Below, piece after piece: positions 16,244-24,118 of a DNA stretch of 33,503 bases. The DNA lies in the IMG/VR virus record IMGVR_UViG_3300022934_000085, positions 1-33,503 of that record; one strand, given 5' to 3'. The position numbers and the translations under genes were made by a program. The DNA is from a virus. Position 1 is the first letter of the stretch; each line of letters opens with the position of its first letter. The notes under the pieces were generated by a model. That model worked only from the letters and a program-made list of their open reading frames with translations. It was not told where the DNA came from and searched no databases.

Positions 16244-16971
16244 AATTAATATTACCTATGGCTGGAAACGGTCAAAGATTTTTTGATGCTGGATATGATT
16301 TACCAAAACCTTTAATTGATATTAAAGGCAAACCTATGTTTGCACGAGTTATTGAAAACTTATGGGTGAATAATGCAGAATTGACTTGTATAGTTAGACA
16401 AGACCATGTTAATGATTATGAAATTGATAAACGTATTCTAGAACATTATCCTGATGCTAATATTATAATCATACCGGGTACAACCGAAGGTGCAGCTTGT
16501 ACTGTAAGGCTAGCTACGAATGTATTAGGCGGTGAACCTATGATAGTTGCAAATTGTGATCAATTAATGCGATGGGATCCTAAAGAGTTTTATGAAAAAA
16601 TAGACACTAATTTATATCCAGGTGGTTTAATACCAGTGTTTACACCAAATCATAACGAACCAAAACACAGTTACTGTGAGGTCGATAAATATGGTAATTT
16701 ATTACAACTTAAAGAAAAAGAAATCATAAGCGATATTGCAACAGTTGGTGTTTATTACTTTGGTGATGAAAGTAAATGGATTAAAGCACATGAAAAACAA
16801 ATGGATGCAAATGATAGAACAAATAATGAATTTTATTTAGCACCTACATATAATTACTTAGAAGAAAATGTTGGAATACATCGTATAGATGAAATGATTG
16901 GTATGGGAACACCAGAAGAGTTAAACGAATTTAAAAATAGTATTTGGTGGGAACAGATTGAGAGTTTATAA
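16240..16971 (+). CDS. sugar-phosphate nucleotidyltransferase
   Basis: 243 residues. The N-terminal signature LILPMAGNGQRF with DLPKPLIDIKGKPM is the nucleotide-binding loop and Lys of glucose-1-phosphate thymidylyl/uridylyl-type transferases. It is followed by GTTEGAACTVRLA and the metal Asp in IVANCDQLM. It would charge a sugar phosphate with NTP to make the donor used by nearby glycosyltransferases. Coupled by a 4-base overlap to the RuBisCO-like gene, so its product may be the next pathway step (inference). Confidence 0.88.
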   Translation: MKLILPMAGNGQRFFDAGYDLPKPLIDIKGKPMFARVIENLWVNNAELTCIVRQDHVNDYEIDKRILEHYPDANIIIIPGTTEGAACTVRLATNVLGGEPMIVANCDQLMRWDPKEFYEKIDTNLYPGGLIPVFTPNHNEPKHSYCEVDKYGNLLQLKEKEIISDIATVGVYYFGDESKWIKAHEKQMDANDRTNNEFYLAPTYNYLEENVGIHRIDEMIGMGTPEELNEFKNSIWWEQIESL

Positions 16972-17702
16972 TGAAAATTGCTATTTGTGTATCAGGTCTT
17001 ATTAGAGACAAACATAAAAGAAATATTGGCTCGGTAAAAAAAGCATTTCCAGATGCAGATATTTTTTATTCAACGTGGGAAGCTTATGAAGATGATACGA
17101 CAAGAAGTTATAACTGCAAATATTATCCTGAGCCACAAATGCATTACAACCCATGGCATGAATGCGTAACAGACAATCCTCATCCAAAATATCATGCTTA
17201 CAAAAAAGATTTTGTAAATAAAACCGGTCAATCCAGACAAGGTAAACTTCTTAACGCCACAAAACAGATTATAGCTCATGCTTATCAGGTTGCCGATTTA
17301 CCTGAAGAGTATGACATGATTGTAAGAACTCGATATGATACTATTGTAAGTGATAAAGTAGATTTCAATAATTATTTAAATATGGCTAATGAAACGAGCT
17401 GTGCAGTTGGATTTTCAATACGTGGCGGTAGATGGATTTATTTAGATAAATTTCAAGATATTGAACATGTTTATATTACTGAAACAACAGATCAAGCTTG
17501 GAGTAGAGATTGGGCATGGTGGTTAAATGATAATTTAATTATACATCCAAGAAAAATATTTGATACTGAAAACGTTCATAAACTACATGAAGAAAAGAAA
17601 CTTTGGCCAGCAGAATACGGTTGGTACCAAGTGTTAAGTAAAGATGATAATCATCACTGTGTATATGGTGGTGCAGCTTTGGATAGATTTGTTCGTGCTT
17701 GA
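16971..17702 (+). CDS. putative glycosyltransferase-like protein
   Basis: 243 residues. N-terminal IAICVSGLIRD, then ADIFYSTWEAY, YDMIVRTRYDTIV and a C-terminal GWYQVLSKDDNHHCVYGG. This layout (SGxxR, D-x-F-x-S-T-W, R-x-R-x-D) is seen in a poorly characterised group of GT-A-like proteins from capsule and phage glycan loci. There is no classical DxD. One-base overlap with the nucleotidyltransferase. Confidence 0.65.
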   Translation: MKIAICVSGLIRDKHKRNIGSVKKAFPDADIFYSTWEAYEDDTTRSYNCKYYPEPQMHYNPWHECVTDNPHPKYHAYKKDFVNKTGQSRQGKLLNATKQIIAHAYQVADLPEEYDMIVRTRYDTIVSDKVDFNNYLNMANETSCAVGFSIRGGRWIYLDKFQDIEHVYITETTDQAWSRDWAWWLNDNLIIHPRKIFDTENVHKLHEEKKLWPAEYGWYQVLSKDDNHHCVYGGAALDRFVRA

Positions 17703-18120
17703 TATTTTATTTAAAAGATATAAATCAAATAGAGAACAGTACTCTAATTTTTACGAAAAAGAATTATTTCAGTATCGCCATAAACCAATAAATCTATTAC
17801 AAGTTGGAGTCGAGAGTAGCATACCAGTGTGGCATAAATTTTTAGAAAGATCAAACATATATTGTATCGATGAATTTGACAGAAGAGAACCAAATAAATA
17901 TGATTACCTAAAAGAGAAAAGAATATTTTGGTCTAGATGTGATACAAGTGACGAAAAAAGTATAAAAGAAATTATGAAAAATGTATGGAATAAACCAAGG
18001 TTTGATGTAATAATAGACAGCGTTAATAATTTTGCAAACTCTCGTTATGAATACTTAACAAGATACTGCATTGGAAAATATTATATAGAAGATGGTGACG
18101 AGGTAAGGATAGTCAAATGA
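17695..18120 (+). CDS. degenerate SAM-methyltransferase-like protein
   Basis: 141 residues from a GTG at 17695 that overlaps the upstream stop by 8 bases; an ATG at 17644 lies well inside the upstream gene. The body reads INLLQVGVESSIPVWHKFL, IYCIDEFD, RCDTSD and FDVIIDSVNN, the order of a Methyltransf_23/24 Rossmann fold. The glycine-rich SAM loop (normally E-x-G-x-x-x-G) is replaced by QVGVESS, so SAM binding may be lost. It could be a non-catalytic partner of the methyltransferase at 14559. Confidence 0.6.
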   Translation: MLDILFKRYKSNREQYSNFYEKELFQYRHKPINLLQVGVESSIPVWHKFLERSNIYCIDEFDRREPNKYDYLKEKRIFWSRCDTSDEKSIKEIMKNVWNKPRFDVIIDSVNNFANSRYEYLTRYCIGKYYIEDGDEVRIVK

Positions 18121-18815
18121 AAGCATTCGCAATAGTAGTACCAGGCAATAAGACATCAATGGCTGGATTTTCTGAACTCCAAGATAGCTATGATAAGTAC
18201 GGTCATAAAGATGGTTTAGAAATGCATGAAGCAATAGAACTTCATAAAGTAGAAGGATATTGCGGTGGAAATGGTTTAATATGGAAATATCCGTGGGAAG
18301 GTAAAGAAACAGATATAAAAAGTGGATTAATTAAATCTGCTTATCCTACTGCTGATAGAAGAAAACGTATGTCATGTTTTCTTAGCCATTGGTATCTTTG
18401 GCATAAATGTAAACATCTCAATGAAACAATATTAGTTTTAGAACATGATTCTAGACTTATAAAAAAATTACCAGCAGACAGTACTTTCGAAAGAGCACCG
18501 TATGATATCATTGGTATAAATGATCCATCAATGGCAACTCGAAAATCAAAACTATATCATGATATGATTTTAGAAAGAGAAGAGTTTTTTCAACCGGTGC
18601 CTAGAATAGATGAATTCAACGTGCCTCAAGGTTTAGCAGGAAACTCAGCATATGTTATTAAACCAGAAGGTGCTAAACAAATGATCGAGTTAACACAAGA
18701 ACATGGTATGTGGCCAAATGATGCTTTAATGTGTTATCAACTTGTGCCAAAACTCGGTGTAACGCGTAACTTCTATACGAGGATACAAGGATTGAGGTCA
18801 ACAACAACACTATGA
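18117..18815 (+). CDS. GT25-like glycosyltransferase
   Basis: 232 residues. The GT25 (LPS galactosyltransferase) order is visible: RMSCFLSHWYLWHKC, then TILVLEHDS in place of the usual LEDD metal motif, and GNSAYVIKPEGAKQMIE with WPNDALM near the end. GT25 enzymes add sugars to LPS core or collagen-type acceptors. ATGA overlaps on both sides. The next gene is a second member of the same family. Confidence 0.75.
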   Translation: MKAFAIVVPGNKTSMAGFSELQDSYDKYGHKDGLEMHEAIELHKVEGYCGGNGLIWKYPWEGKETDIKSGLIKSAYPTADRRKRMSCFLSHWYLWHKCKHLNETILVLEHDSRLIKKLPADSTFERAPYDIIGINDPSMATRKSKLYHDMILEREEFFQPVPRIDEFNVPQGLAGNSAYVIKPEGAKQMIELTQEHGMWPNDALMCYQLVPKLGVTRNFYTRIQGLRSTTTL

Positions 18816-19453
18816 AAATGTATGTAATAACAATAATGGATAATGAGAGATCAGTTCAAGTTGCTGATAGATGTATCAAAAGTGGAAAAGTTTTTGGTTA
18901 TAATATTAAAAAGCATAAAGCATACACTCCACGAAATTGTGATGTGTATGAAGAATTAAAAAAGCTTAAATACCCACAAAAATTATTTCATGAAAAATAC
19001 AGCAGGCCAGAAAATTGTATTGCAGGATTTTTAAGTCATCATAGTTTATGGCAAAAGTGTGTAAGATCGAAGGAACCGATAGTAATATTTGAGCACGACG
19101 CAGTGCTGGTTGGAGACATACCACAAATGATGATGTTTGATATATTAAACTTAGGTAAACCATCATACGGTAAGTTTAATACGCCATCATACATAGGTTA
19201 TGGATCATTAGTTTCAAAACCATATTTCCCTGGTGCACACGCATACAGATTAACACCAAAGGGTGCACAACAATTGATAGATGAATGCGCATTTAGTGCA
19301 GGTCCAACGGATATATACATACATTCAAGTAAGTTTACTTTAGGTGAATATTATCCTTGGCCAGTAGAGGCAAGAGATAGTTTTACTACAATACAACAAA
19401 AAGCAGGTTGCTACGCAAAACATAATTATGGTGAAACTTATGAAATCATATGA
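18812..19453 (+). CDS. second GT25-like glycosyltransferase
   Basis: 213 residues, same layout as its neighbour: CIAGFLSHHSLWQKC, PIVIFEHDAVLV, PGAHAYRLTPKGAQQLIDE, GPTDIYIH. The two are probably diverged tandem paralogues. Both carry EHD rather than EDD at the metal motif. Start ATG overlaps the preceding stop by 4 bases. Confidence 0.72.
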   Translation: MKMYVITIMDNERSVQVADRCIKSGKVFGYNIKKHKAYTPRNCDVYEELKKLKYPQKLFHEKYSRPENCIAGFLSHHSLWQKCVRSKEPIVIFEHDAVLVGDIPQMMMFDILNLGKPSYGKFNTPSYIGYGSLVSKPYFPGAHAYRLTPKGAQQLIDECAFSAGPTDIYIHSSKFTLGEYYPWPVEARDSFTTIQQKAGCYAKHNYGETYEII

Positions 19454-20081
19454 TGAAGCTTTCTTAACAGGGTGTAATAGTGGCCATGAATGGATGCTAC
19501 CTTGGTTTTTTAAGAACTTTAAAAAGCATTGTAAAAAACCATTAATATTTTCTGATTTTGGTTTAAGCGAATTAGGCCTTAAAATTGTACGTGAAAATTG
19601 TCATGCAGTTATGAACCTAGGCAATGTTGAAGAACGCGGTTGGTTTAGAAAACCATTATCAATGTGGAAGTCTCCTTCAAAGAAAACAGTATGGCTTGAC
19701 CTCGATTGCGAAGTGAAAGATAATATTGATGGTATATTTGATTTATTAGAGCCAGATAAGTTAGCAATGGTGGAAGATAAGCCTTGGTCTTTAAGAAGAG
19801 GTCATAAGTGGCATAACTCAGGCGTTGTAGGTTTTATAGATAAACCTATAATATTATCACTGTGGTGCGGTGCAGTTAGAAAGAATCATCAACAGGGTAT
19901 AGGTGATCAAGAAATATTAGATGAAATGTTGAGTCCTATCACAAAGATTAGCTATATAAAAGATCTACCAAATGAATATAATGTTATGAGATTACAATTA
20001 GAAGATGGTTATAAAGGTAACATAAAAATCATGCATTGGACAGGAGAAAAAGGCAAGTACATTATTAGGAGGCAAATGTGA
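19440..20081 (+). CDS. GT-A glycosyltransferase-like protein
   Basis: 213 residues from the ATG at 19440; a second ATG at 19428 would add four residues (MVKL). Features: FLTGCNSGHEWMLPWFFKNF, the DxD-like VWLDLDCEV, HNSGVVGF, GIGDQEILDEM and IMHWTGEKGK, an order typical of GT8-like enzymes. The donor sugar is unknown. It overlaps the preceding stop by 14 bases. Confidence 0.72.
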   Translation: MKSYDEAFLTGCNSGHEWMLPWFFKNFKKHCKKPLIFSDFGLSELGLKIVRENCHAVMNLGNVEERGWFRKPLSMWKSPSKKTVWLDLDCEVKDNIDGIFDLLEPDKLAMVEDKPWSLRRGHKWHNSGVVGFIDKPIILSLWCGAVRKNHQQGIGDQEILDEMLSPITKISYIKDLPNEYNVMRLQLEDGYKGNIKIMHWTGEKGKYIIRRQM

Positions 20082-20698
20082 GCAAAGTAGTACACATAGT
20101 TGGTAATGGCGATCAAGCCAGTTTATTTCATAAAGAAAAAAGAGTTGGAATGAAGCTTACTTGTAATATTCCACCTTGGCCAGTTAATGGTGTTTATGGA
20201 ACTATCATGGTTGATTTTAAAATGATGCGTGCACTGCATGAAGGTTCATTAAAAATTCCTGGTGATTGGATATTAGGTATGAGACCTAAGATTTGGATGG
20301 ATAAACAACCTACATTCTATGTTAAGCATGCACATCAAGTAAAAGAATTCTACACAGTTCTACCGAAGTACGTTGCAAACTATACAGATTTTAACTGTGG
20401 TCATATGGCAGTTCATTATGCAGCAAATAAAGTTAAAGCTGACGAAATTCATATGTATGGATTTGATTCTATATTTGATTTTAATCTTAGAAGTTGTTCT
20501 GATTTATATCTTAATTCAGATAGAGGTAATATGAACACAAATAGACTTGCAAATAATTGGCGACCAGTATGGGAAAATATGTTTAAAGAATTTCCTAATA
20601 CTAAATTTGTATTACATCACACACATGATGCCATCAAAGTAAGAGTTCAAAATAATGTAGATGTGATAACATATGATACGAAAGCTAAAATGGCTTAG
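20078..20698 (+). CDS. DUF115/Maf-like protein (conserved phage)
   Basis: 206 residues, GTG start with a strong SD (GGAGG). A Rossmann-like start VVHIVGNGDQAS, then NCGHMAVHYAANKVKADEIHMYGFDS, resembles the GxxAxxxAxxxG...I.L.G.D core of DUF115/MptE-like proteins, a group that includes flagellin-glycosylation Maf proteins. Related proteins are common in marine phages as I recall. Last gene of the glycan island. Confidence 0.65.
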   Translation: MSKVVHIVGNGDQASLFHKEKRVGMKLTCNIPPWPVNGVYGTIMVDFKMMRALHEGSLKIPGDWILGMRPKIWMDKQPTFYVKHAHQVKEFYTVLPKYVANYTDFNCGHMAVHYAANKVKADEIHMYGFDSIFDFNLRSCSDLYLNSDRGNMNTNRLANNWRPVWENMFKEFPNTKFVLHHTHDAIKVRVQNNVDVITYDTKAKMA

Positions 20699-20741
20699 TT
20701 AATATGTTAACTAAAAAAATACAAATAAGTGAAAAAAACGG

Positions 20742-20770
20742 TGTACATTCCCTAATTTTTAATGTATAAT
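20742..20770 (+). promoter_or_regulatory. sigma70-like promoter with conserved leader
   Basis: TGTACA at 20742-20747, 17-bp spacer, TATAAT at 20765-20770, then a leader ending AAAAGGGAGT. The upstream block AACGGTGTACATTCC is shared with the promoter at 8460. It restarts transcription after the glycan island. Confidence 0.8.
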
Positions 20771-20802
20771 AGTACTATAAAATTAAAAAGGGAGTTTAAA
20801 TT

Positions 20803-21009
20803 ATGGCTAAAATGAAAAATTACATGATGGATATCGAAGAGCAAGTTTTCGGTTTAGATCTCGAGCAAATCATCGGTCAGGCTGAAACTGTTCAATCTGC
20901 TGAAAAAACTGTTGTTGATCAGCTTGGATTCAAAAATTCATTTGACATCTCTATTGCAAAAGATACTGTTAGAAATTGCTGGAATGAGTATTGGAGTGAC
21001 TATGTTTAA
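20803..21009 (+). CDS. small acidic phage protein
   Basis: 68 residues, acidic, beginning MAKMKNYMMDIEEQVFGLDLE and ending NCWNEYWSDYV. No recognised domain; mostly helical. It is expressed from a strong promoter with SD AAAGGGAG and overlaps the SleB-like gene by 8 bases. Confidence 0.8.
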   Translation: MAKMKNYMMDIEEQVFGLDLEQIIGQAETVQSAEKTVVDQLGFKNSFDISIAKDTVRNCWNEYWSDYV

Positions 21010-21526
21010 GAAGTTCTTCATAACAATAGCAGCATTAGCTTATAGTGTATCAGCTCAAGCAGATATTTCAATAGCTGCTGAAGCAGAATGCATAGCAAAA
21101 AACATGTATTTTGAGGCACGTAATCAATCTCTTAAAGGTATGATTGCTGTTGGTCATGTCACAATGAATAGAGTTGGTGATGAAAGATTTCCAAATACAG
21201 CATGCAAAGTTGTGTACCAAGCACAGCATTCTAAATGGTGGTTAGAAACACACGGTAAATGGCATCCATTAAAAAACAGATGTCAGTTCAGTTGGTACTG
21301 TGACGGTAAGAGTGACAAAATACCGCCACAAGATGCTGAACTTTACCAACAAATACGTGGAATCGCTCAAAGAATATATTATCAATATGATTCTTTTTTA
21401 ACCTATGATTTTACAAAAGGTGCTACTCATTATCACGCTGATTACGTATATCCAGATTGGGCAGAAAGTAAAACACAAACTGTTACTATAGGTAAACATA
21501 TTTTTTATAGATGGGAAAAACAATGA
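21002..21526 (+). CDS. exported SleB-type cell-wall hydrolase
   Basis: 174 residues from the ATG at 21002; a longer frame from 20912 lies inside the previous gene. Signal peptide MFKKFFITIAALAYSVSAQA. The Hydrolase_2 (SleB) domain follows: ECIAKNMYFEARNQSLKGMIAVGHVTMNRV with catalytic Glu in YFEAR, then CQFSWYCDG. It would cleave peptidoglycan in the periplasm. Its own signal peptide means it can reach the wall by host secretion, so it could be a secreted endolysin or a wall-remodelling enzyme. Confidence 0.88.
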   Translation: MFKKFFITIAALAYSVSAQADISIAAEAECIAKNMYFEARNQSLKGMIAVGHVTMNRVGDERFPNTACKVVYQAQHSKWWLETHGKWHPLKNRCQFSWYCDGKSDKIPPQDAELYQQIRGIAQRIYYQYDSFLTYDFTKGATHYHADYVYPDWAESKTQTVTIGKHIFYRWEKQ

Positions 21527-21750
21527 CTGTGACTTATATGACAGACGGTTCGCCTAAATCATGGGATAAAAAGAAAAGAACTTACGAAATAACTTATCCA
21601 TTAGGTGAGAAAGTTATATGGAAAGATATAACAGCTCGAGAATGCCTAACTAAGTATGATGCTCATAACGCTATTAATGACTATAAATGCCAATTGAGAG
21701 AAATAGGCGGTAAAGAATTACAGATGATGAAAGTAATGGAGGATAAATGA
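21523..21750 (+). CDS. small hypothetical protein
   Basis: 75 residues from the ATG at 21523, whose ATGA overlaps the hydrolase stop; an in-frame ATG at 21511 is also possible. Basic N-terminal half, no recognised motif. Confidence 0.65.
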   Translation: MTVTYMTDGSPKSWDKKKRTYEITYPLGEKVIWKDITARECLTKYDAHNAINDYKCQLREIGGKELQMMKVMEDK

Positions 21751-21917
21751 GTAGTATAGAATATGGTGATAAAGATTTTGATGTCAATTTAATGCTGGCT
21801 CATTTTATTGTAAGTCACCACGGTCATAAAATAGAACCTGGACAAATACATGAAAATAATCAAACAGTTATAGACTGGATTAATAACGCTAAACAAAGGA
21901 TAAAGGAAAAGAAATGA
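21747..21917 (+). CDS. small hypothetical protein
   Basis: 56 residues, beginning MSSIEYGDKDFDVNLMLAHF and ending in a Lys-rich tail. ATGA overlaps at both ends and an SD GGAGG upstream support it as a real gene. It contains VSHHGHKIEPGQ but no recognised family. Confidence 0.65.
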   Translation: MSSIEYGDKDFDVNLMLAHFIVSHHGHKIEPGQIHENNQTVIDWINNAKQRIKEKK

Positions 21918-22258
21918 GAAAATTTATATTTGATTCTTGGAACAGCGTTATGAATTACAAAATGAATCCATTAAAAAATATTCCAGATTTACAAGTAAGA
22001 CATATGGTCATGCAAATATTAGCATGGATGTGGTGCATAGCGTTTTCAATGTATTTTGGTAGCATGTGGGTATTTGGATTTACAGCCATAGCACACTTGT
22101 TTATTATATCAGCAATTGTAGTTACAGTTGCTACATTTTCAACAGCAAGAGCTATGAACTGGACTTATCATACGCCAAGTAGAAGTAGAGGCCACATGTG
22201 GGTAAATGGTAAAAAAGTTATATTAGATAAAAATGATCCTGGAGGAGAACATGAGTGA
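21914..22258 (+). CDS. membrane protein of unknown function
   Basis: 114 residues. A soluble N-terminus is followed by two membrane segments (about 31-52 and 54-78, MQILAWMWCIAFSMYFGSMW and the following Ile/Val-rich stretch) and a basic tail with RSRGHMWVNGKKV. SD AAAGG upstream. No family recognised. Confidence 0.75.
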   Translation: MRKFIFDSWNSVMNYKMNPLKNIPDLQVRHMVMQILAWMWCIAFSMYFGSMWVFGFTAIAHLFIISAIVVTVATFSTARAMNWTYHTPSRSRGHMWVNGKKVILDKNDPGGEHE

Positions 22259-22604
22259 TATAAGCTATAAATTTAATGAAGACCTTTATGTAGACGAGAT
22301 TAAAGATTATATAGACAAAACGTATGATAGTCATTACTCTCGAGAACAATTTCAAGCTACAGAATTTATAGTTGATGGCGGTCACGGCACAGGTTTCTGT
22401 GTCGGTAACATTATGAAATACGCTCAAAGATATGGTAAAAAAGGTACGAGAGAAGATGCTCGTAAAGATTTACTTAAAGTATTACATTATGCAATTATGC
22501 AATTACATGTTCATGATATTGCTGAATTTGATAAAATAGCCGACATTGATACAAAAATCCCACCTAAAGATTCTGACGAAGAATACAAATACGACACAGA
22601 CTAG
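22251..22604 (+). CDS. DUF3310/SaV-like protein
   Basis: 117 residues from the ATG at 22251, which has an excellent SD (GGAGGAG). The core GFCVGNIMKYAQRYGKKGTREDARKDLLKVLHYA follows the DUF3310 pattern (FxxGNxxKYxxRxxxK...DLxKaxxY) seen in many phages. Function unknown. Last gene before a palindrome-rich gap. Confidence 0.78.
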   Translation: MSDISYKFNEDLYVDEIKDYIDKTYDSHYSREQFQATEFIVDGGHGTGFCVGNIMKYAQRYGKKGTREDARKDLLKVLHYAIMQLHVHDIAEFDKIADIDTKIPPKDSDEEYKYDTD

Positions 22605-22661
22605 TGTCAAAAACTTGACAGCATTACTGTGTCAAGTTATTGTAGTGTCAATTTTTTGACA
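22605..22661 (+). repeat. palindrome cluster (TGTCAA / TTGACA)
   Basis: Two near-identical inverted repeats, TGTCAA-AAAC-TTGACA at 22605-22620 and TGTCAA-TTTT-TTGACA at 22646-22661, with a third half-site TGTCAA at 22630-22635. They lie between the end of one operon and the late promoter at 22665. They could act as hairpins in RNA or as operator sites; no T-tract follows, so they are not classical terminators. Confidence 0.7.
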
Positions 22662-22664
22662 TCA

Positions 22665-22672
22665 TATAAATA
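22665..22672 (+). promoter_or_regulatory. T4-type late promoter
   Basis: TATAAATA, the T4 late-promoter consensus read by the gp55 sigma factor, in an intergenic gap and about 60 bases upstream of the first exported-protein gene. The same octamer heads the riboswitch unit and the minus-strand operon. Confidence 0.7.
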
Positions 22673-22734
22673 ATATTGTAAGCAGATACATCGTTAATAA
22701 ATATATAATTACATGTCCTATGAGGAGAAAATGT

Positions 22735-23280
22735 ATGATTAAAAAAATATTTATTTACGGCTTATCTGTGTTCTTAATTAGTATAGCTAACGCGGAAACT
22801 ATAGTAACTGAAAGCACAACGAACAGTAAAGTAATAACTGAAGGGAATATGAACACAACTGTAAAATCACCACCACCAAGTGCTATTAGTCCACAGTTTA
22901 ATAGTGGAAATAATAGTGACTTATGTACTATTGGTGTAGCTGGTGCGGTACAAACACAAATACTCGGTATAAGTGCCGGCACTACATTTACGGAAGAAAA
23001 CTGTATACGTCTAAAGAATGCAAAGACACTATACGATATGGGTATGAAAGTTGCTGCAGTCAGTGTAATGTGTCAAGACAAAAAAGTATTTGATGCAATG
23101 ATGATGGCAGGTACGCCTTGTCCTTATGAAGGTAAAATTGGAGAAGCGGCTAAGATTGGTTGGGAATCACATGAAGATAAAAAGAAACATGAAAAGAATG
23201 GTAAGGAAGAACAAGTAGATGTTAAAAAAGCTGCTACTTGGAGTATTGGTGGGATTTTATCCCTACTATTGTTACTCTGA
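22735..23280 (+). CDS. exported phage protein with C-terminal membrane segment
   Basis: 181 residues from the ATG at 22735 (SD GAGGAG; an upstream ATG at 22720 overlaps that SD). Signal peptide up to about IANA, a Ser/Thr/Asn-rich region, PPPSAISP, then DLCTIGVAGAVQTQILGISAGTT and spaced Cys residues (ENC, VMC, TPC) and a final hydrophobic GGILSLLLLL. This layout recurs in marine T4-like phages as I recall. Likely periplasmic or membrane-tethered; function unknown. Confidence 0.85.
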   Translation: MIKKIFIYGLSVFLISIANAETIVTESTTNSKVITEGNMNTTVKSPPPSAISPQFNSGNNSDLCTIGVAGAVQTQILGISAGTTFTEENCIRLKNAKTLYDMGMKVAAVSVMCQDKKVFDAMMMAGTPCPYEGKIGEAAKIGWESHEDKKKHEKNGKEEQVDVKKAATWSIGGILSLLLLL

Positions 23281-24109
23281 TAACATTGCACCTTATTATG
23301 GCACTACCGGCAATGCTGCTCAAGGCGGATATAGCTGGAGCATGAAAGACATATTACCTGCACCTCCAGGATTAGATATTAACGGTGTGTTTTATAGATA
23401 CACTGCAAATAAAAATCCAGAAGATGACATGAAAGTTCATGTGCAGAATAAAAATGCAAATGGAACTGGTTATATCTTTAGAGATACAGAAGATTGGTCA
23501 GCATCACCAGGCGGTATAGAAGTACGTAAAGTTATTGGAATAGGTGATATTCCTAGAGAAGCTTGGGGAGATGGTTCTATAGAAATAGAAGGTACAGGAA
23601 CTGTAGATAATGCGAGTGTTATTTACAGCTATAAAGTTGATCCTTGCTATGATCCACAATTTAGTCCTAGTTGTCCTGGCTATAAAGTACCAGTGCCAGT
23701 GATACCTGAAGTAAAATTAGAAATATATGACGCAACACAAGATGAATATGTAAATCTAAGTAATGAAGAAAAAGTGTCCATAGAAGAAAATGAAGAAAGA
23801 TTAAGTGAAAAGGAAGAGGAAGAGAAAGAAGCCGAAGAAGAAAAGAAGCGTAAGTATAGGTTAGAAAAGTTAATGTCTGTAGCAGATGCTGCAGCATTAT
23901 TTGCAGAAACTCAAGTAATAGAACAAATGAATAGTATTATGCAAAATCAAATTAATAATACATATCTTACTGCAACTATTCCAGGCGGACAGTATAAAGA
24001 AACAATTGTATTGGTAGACGCTAAACTACCAGAAAATAAAGCCGGATTAAGAAACGGTTTAGCTCAACAATTATTGCATGAGAAAATGGTTTCTCAACAA
24101 TACAAATAG
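23219..24109 (+). CDS. exported coiled-coil phage protein
   Basis: 296 residues with a signal peptide (LLLGVLVGFYPYYCYS). The beta-rich first half (NIAPYYGTTGNAAQGGYSW, DWSASPGGIEVRKVIGIGDIPREAWGDGSIEIEGTG) is followed by DPCYDPQFSPSCPGY with two Cys, then a strongly acidic/basic coiled coil (about residues 185-220), and a helical C-terminus. Its first 62 bases overlap the upstream gene in another frame. Late expressed, probably in the cell envelope. No family function known. Confidence 0.83.
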   Translation: MLKKLLLGVLVGFYPYYCYSDNIAPYYGTTGNAAQGGYSWSMKDILPAPPGLDINGVFYRYTANKNPEDDMKVHVQNKNANGTGYIFRDTEDWSASPGGIEVRKVIGIGDIPREAWGDGSIEIEGTGTVDNASVIYSYKVDPCYDPQFSPSCPGYKVPVPVIPEVKLEIYDATQDEYVNLSNEEKVSIEENEERLSEKEEEEKEAEEEKKRKYRLEKLMSVADAAALFAETQVIEQMNSIMQNQINNTYLTATIPGGQYKETIVLVDAKLPENKAGLRNGLAQQLLHEKMVSQQYK

Positions 24110-24118
24110 GAGAGAAAA

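Noticed and set aside
20695-20714. AT-rich hairpin TTAGTTAA/TTAACTAA after the glycan island
   Set aside because: It is followed by A residues rather than T residues on the plus strand, so it is not a convincing terminator for the upstream genes.
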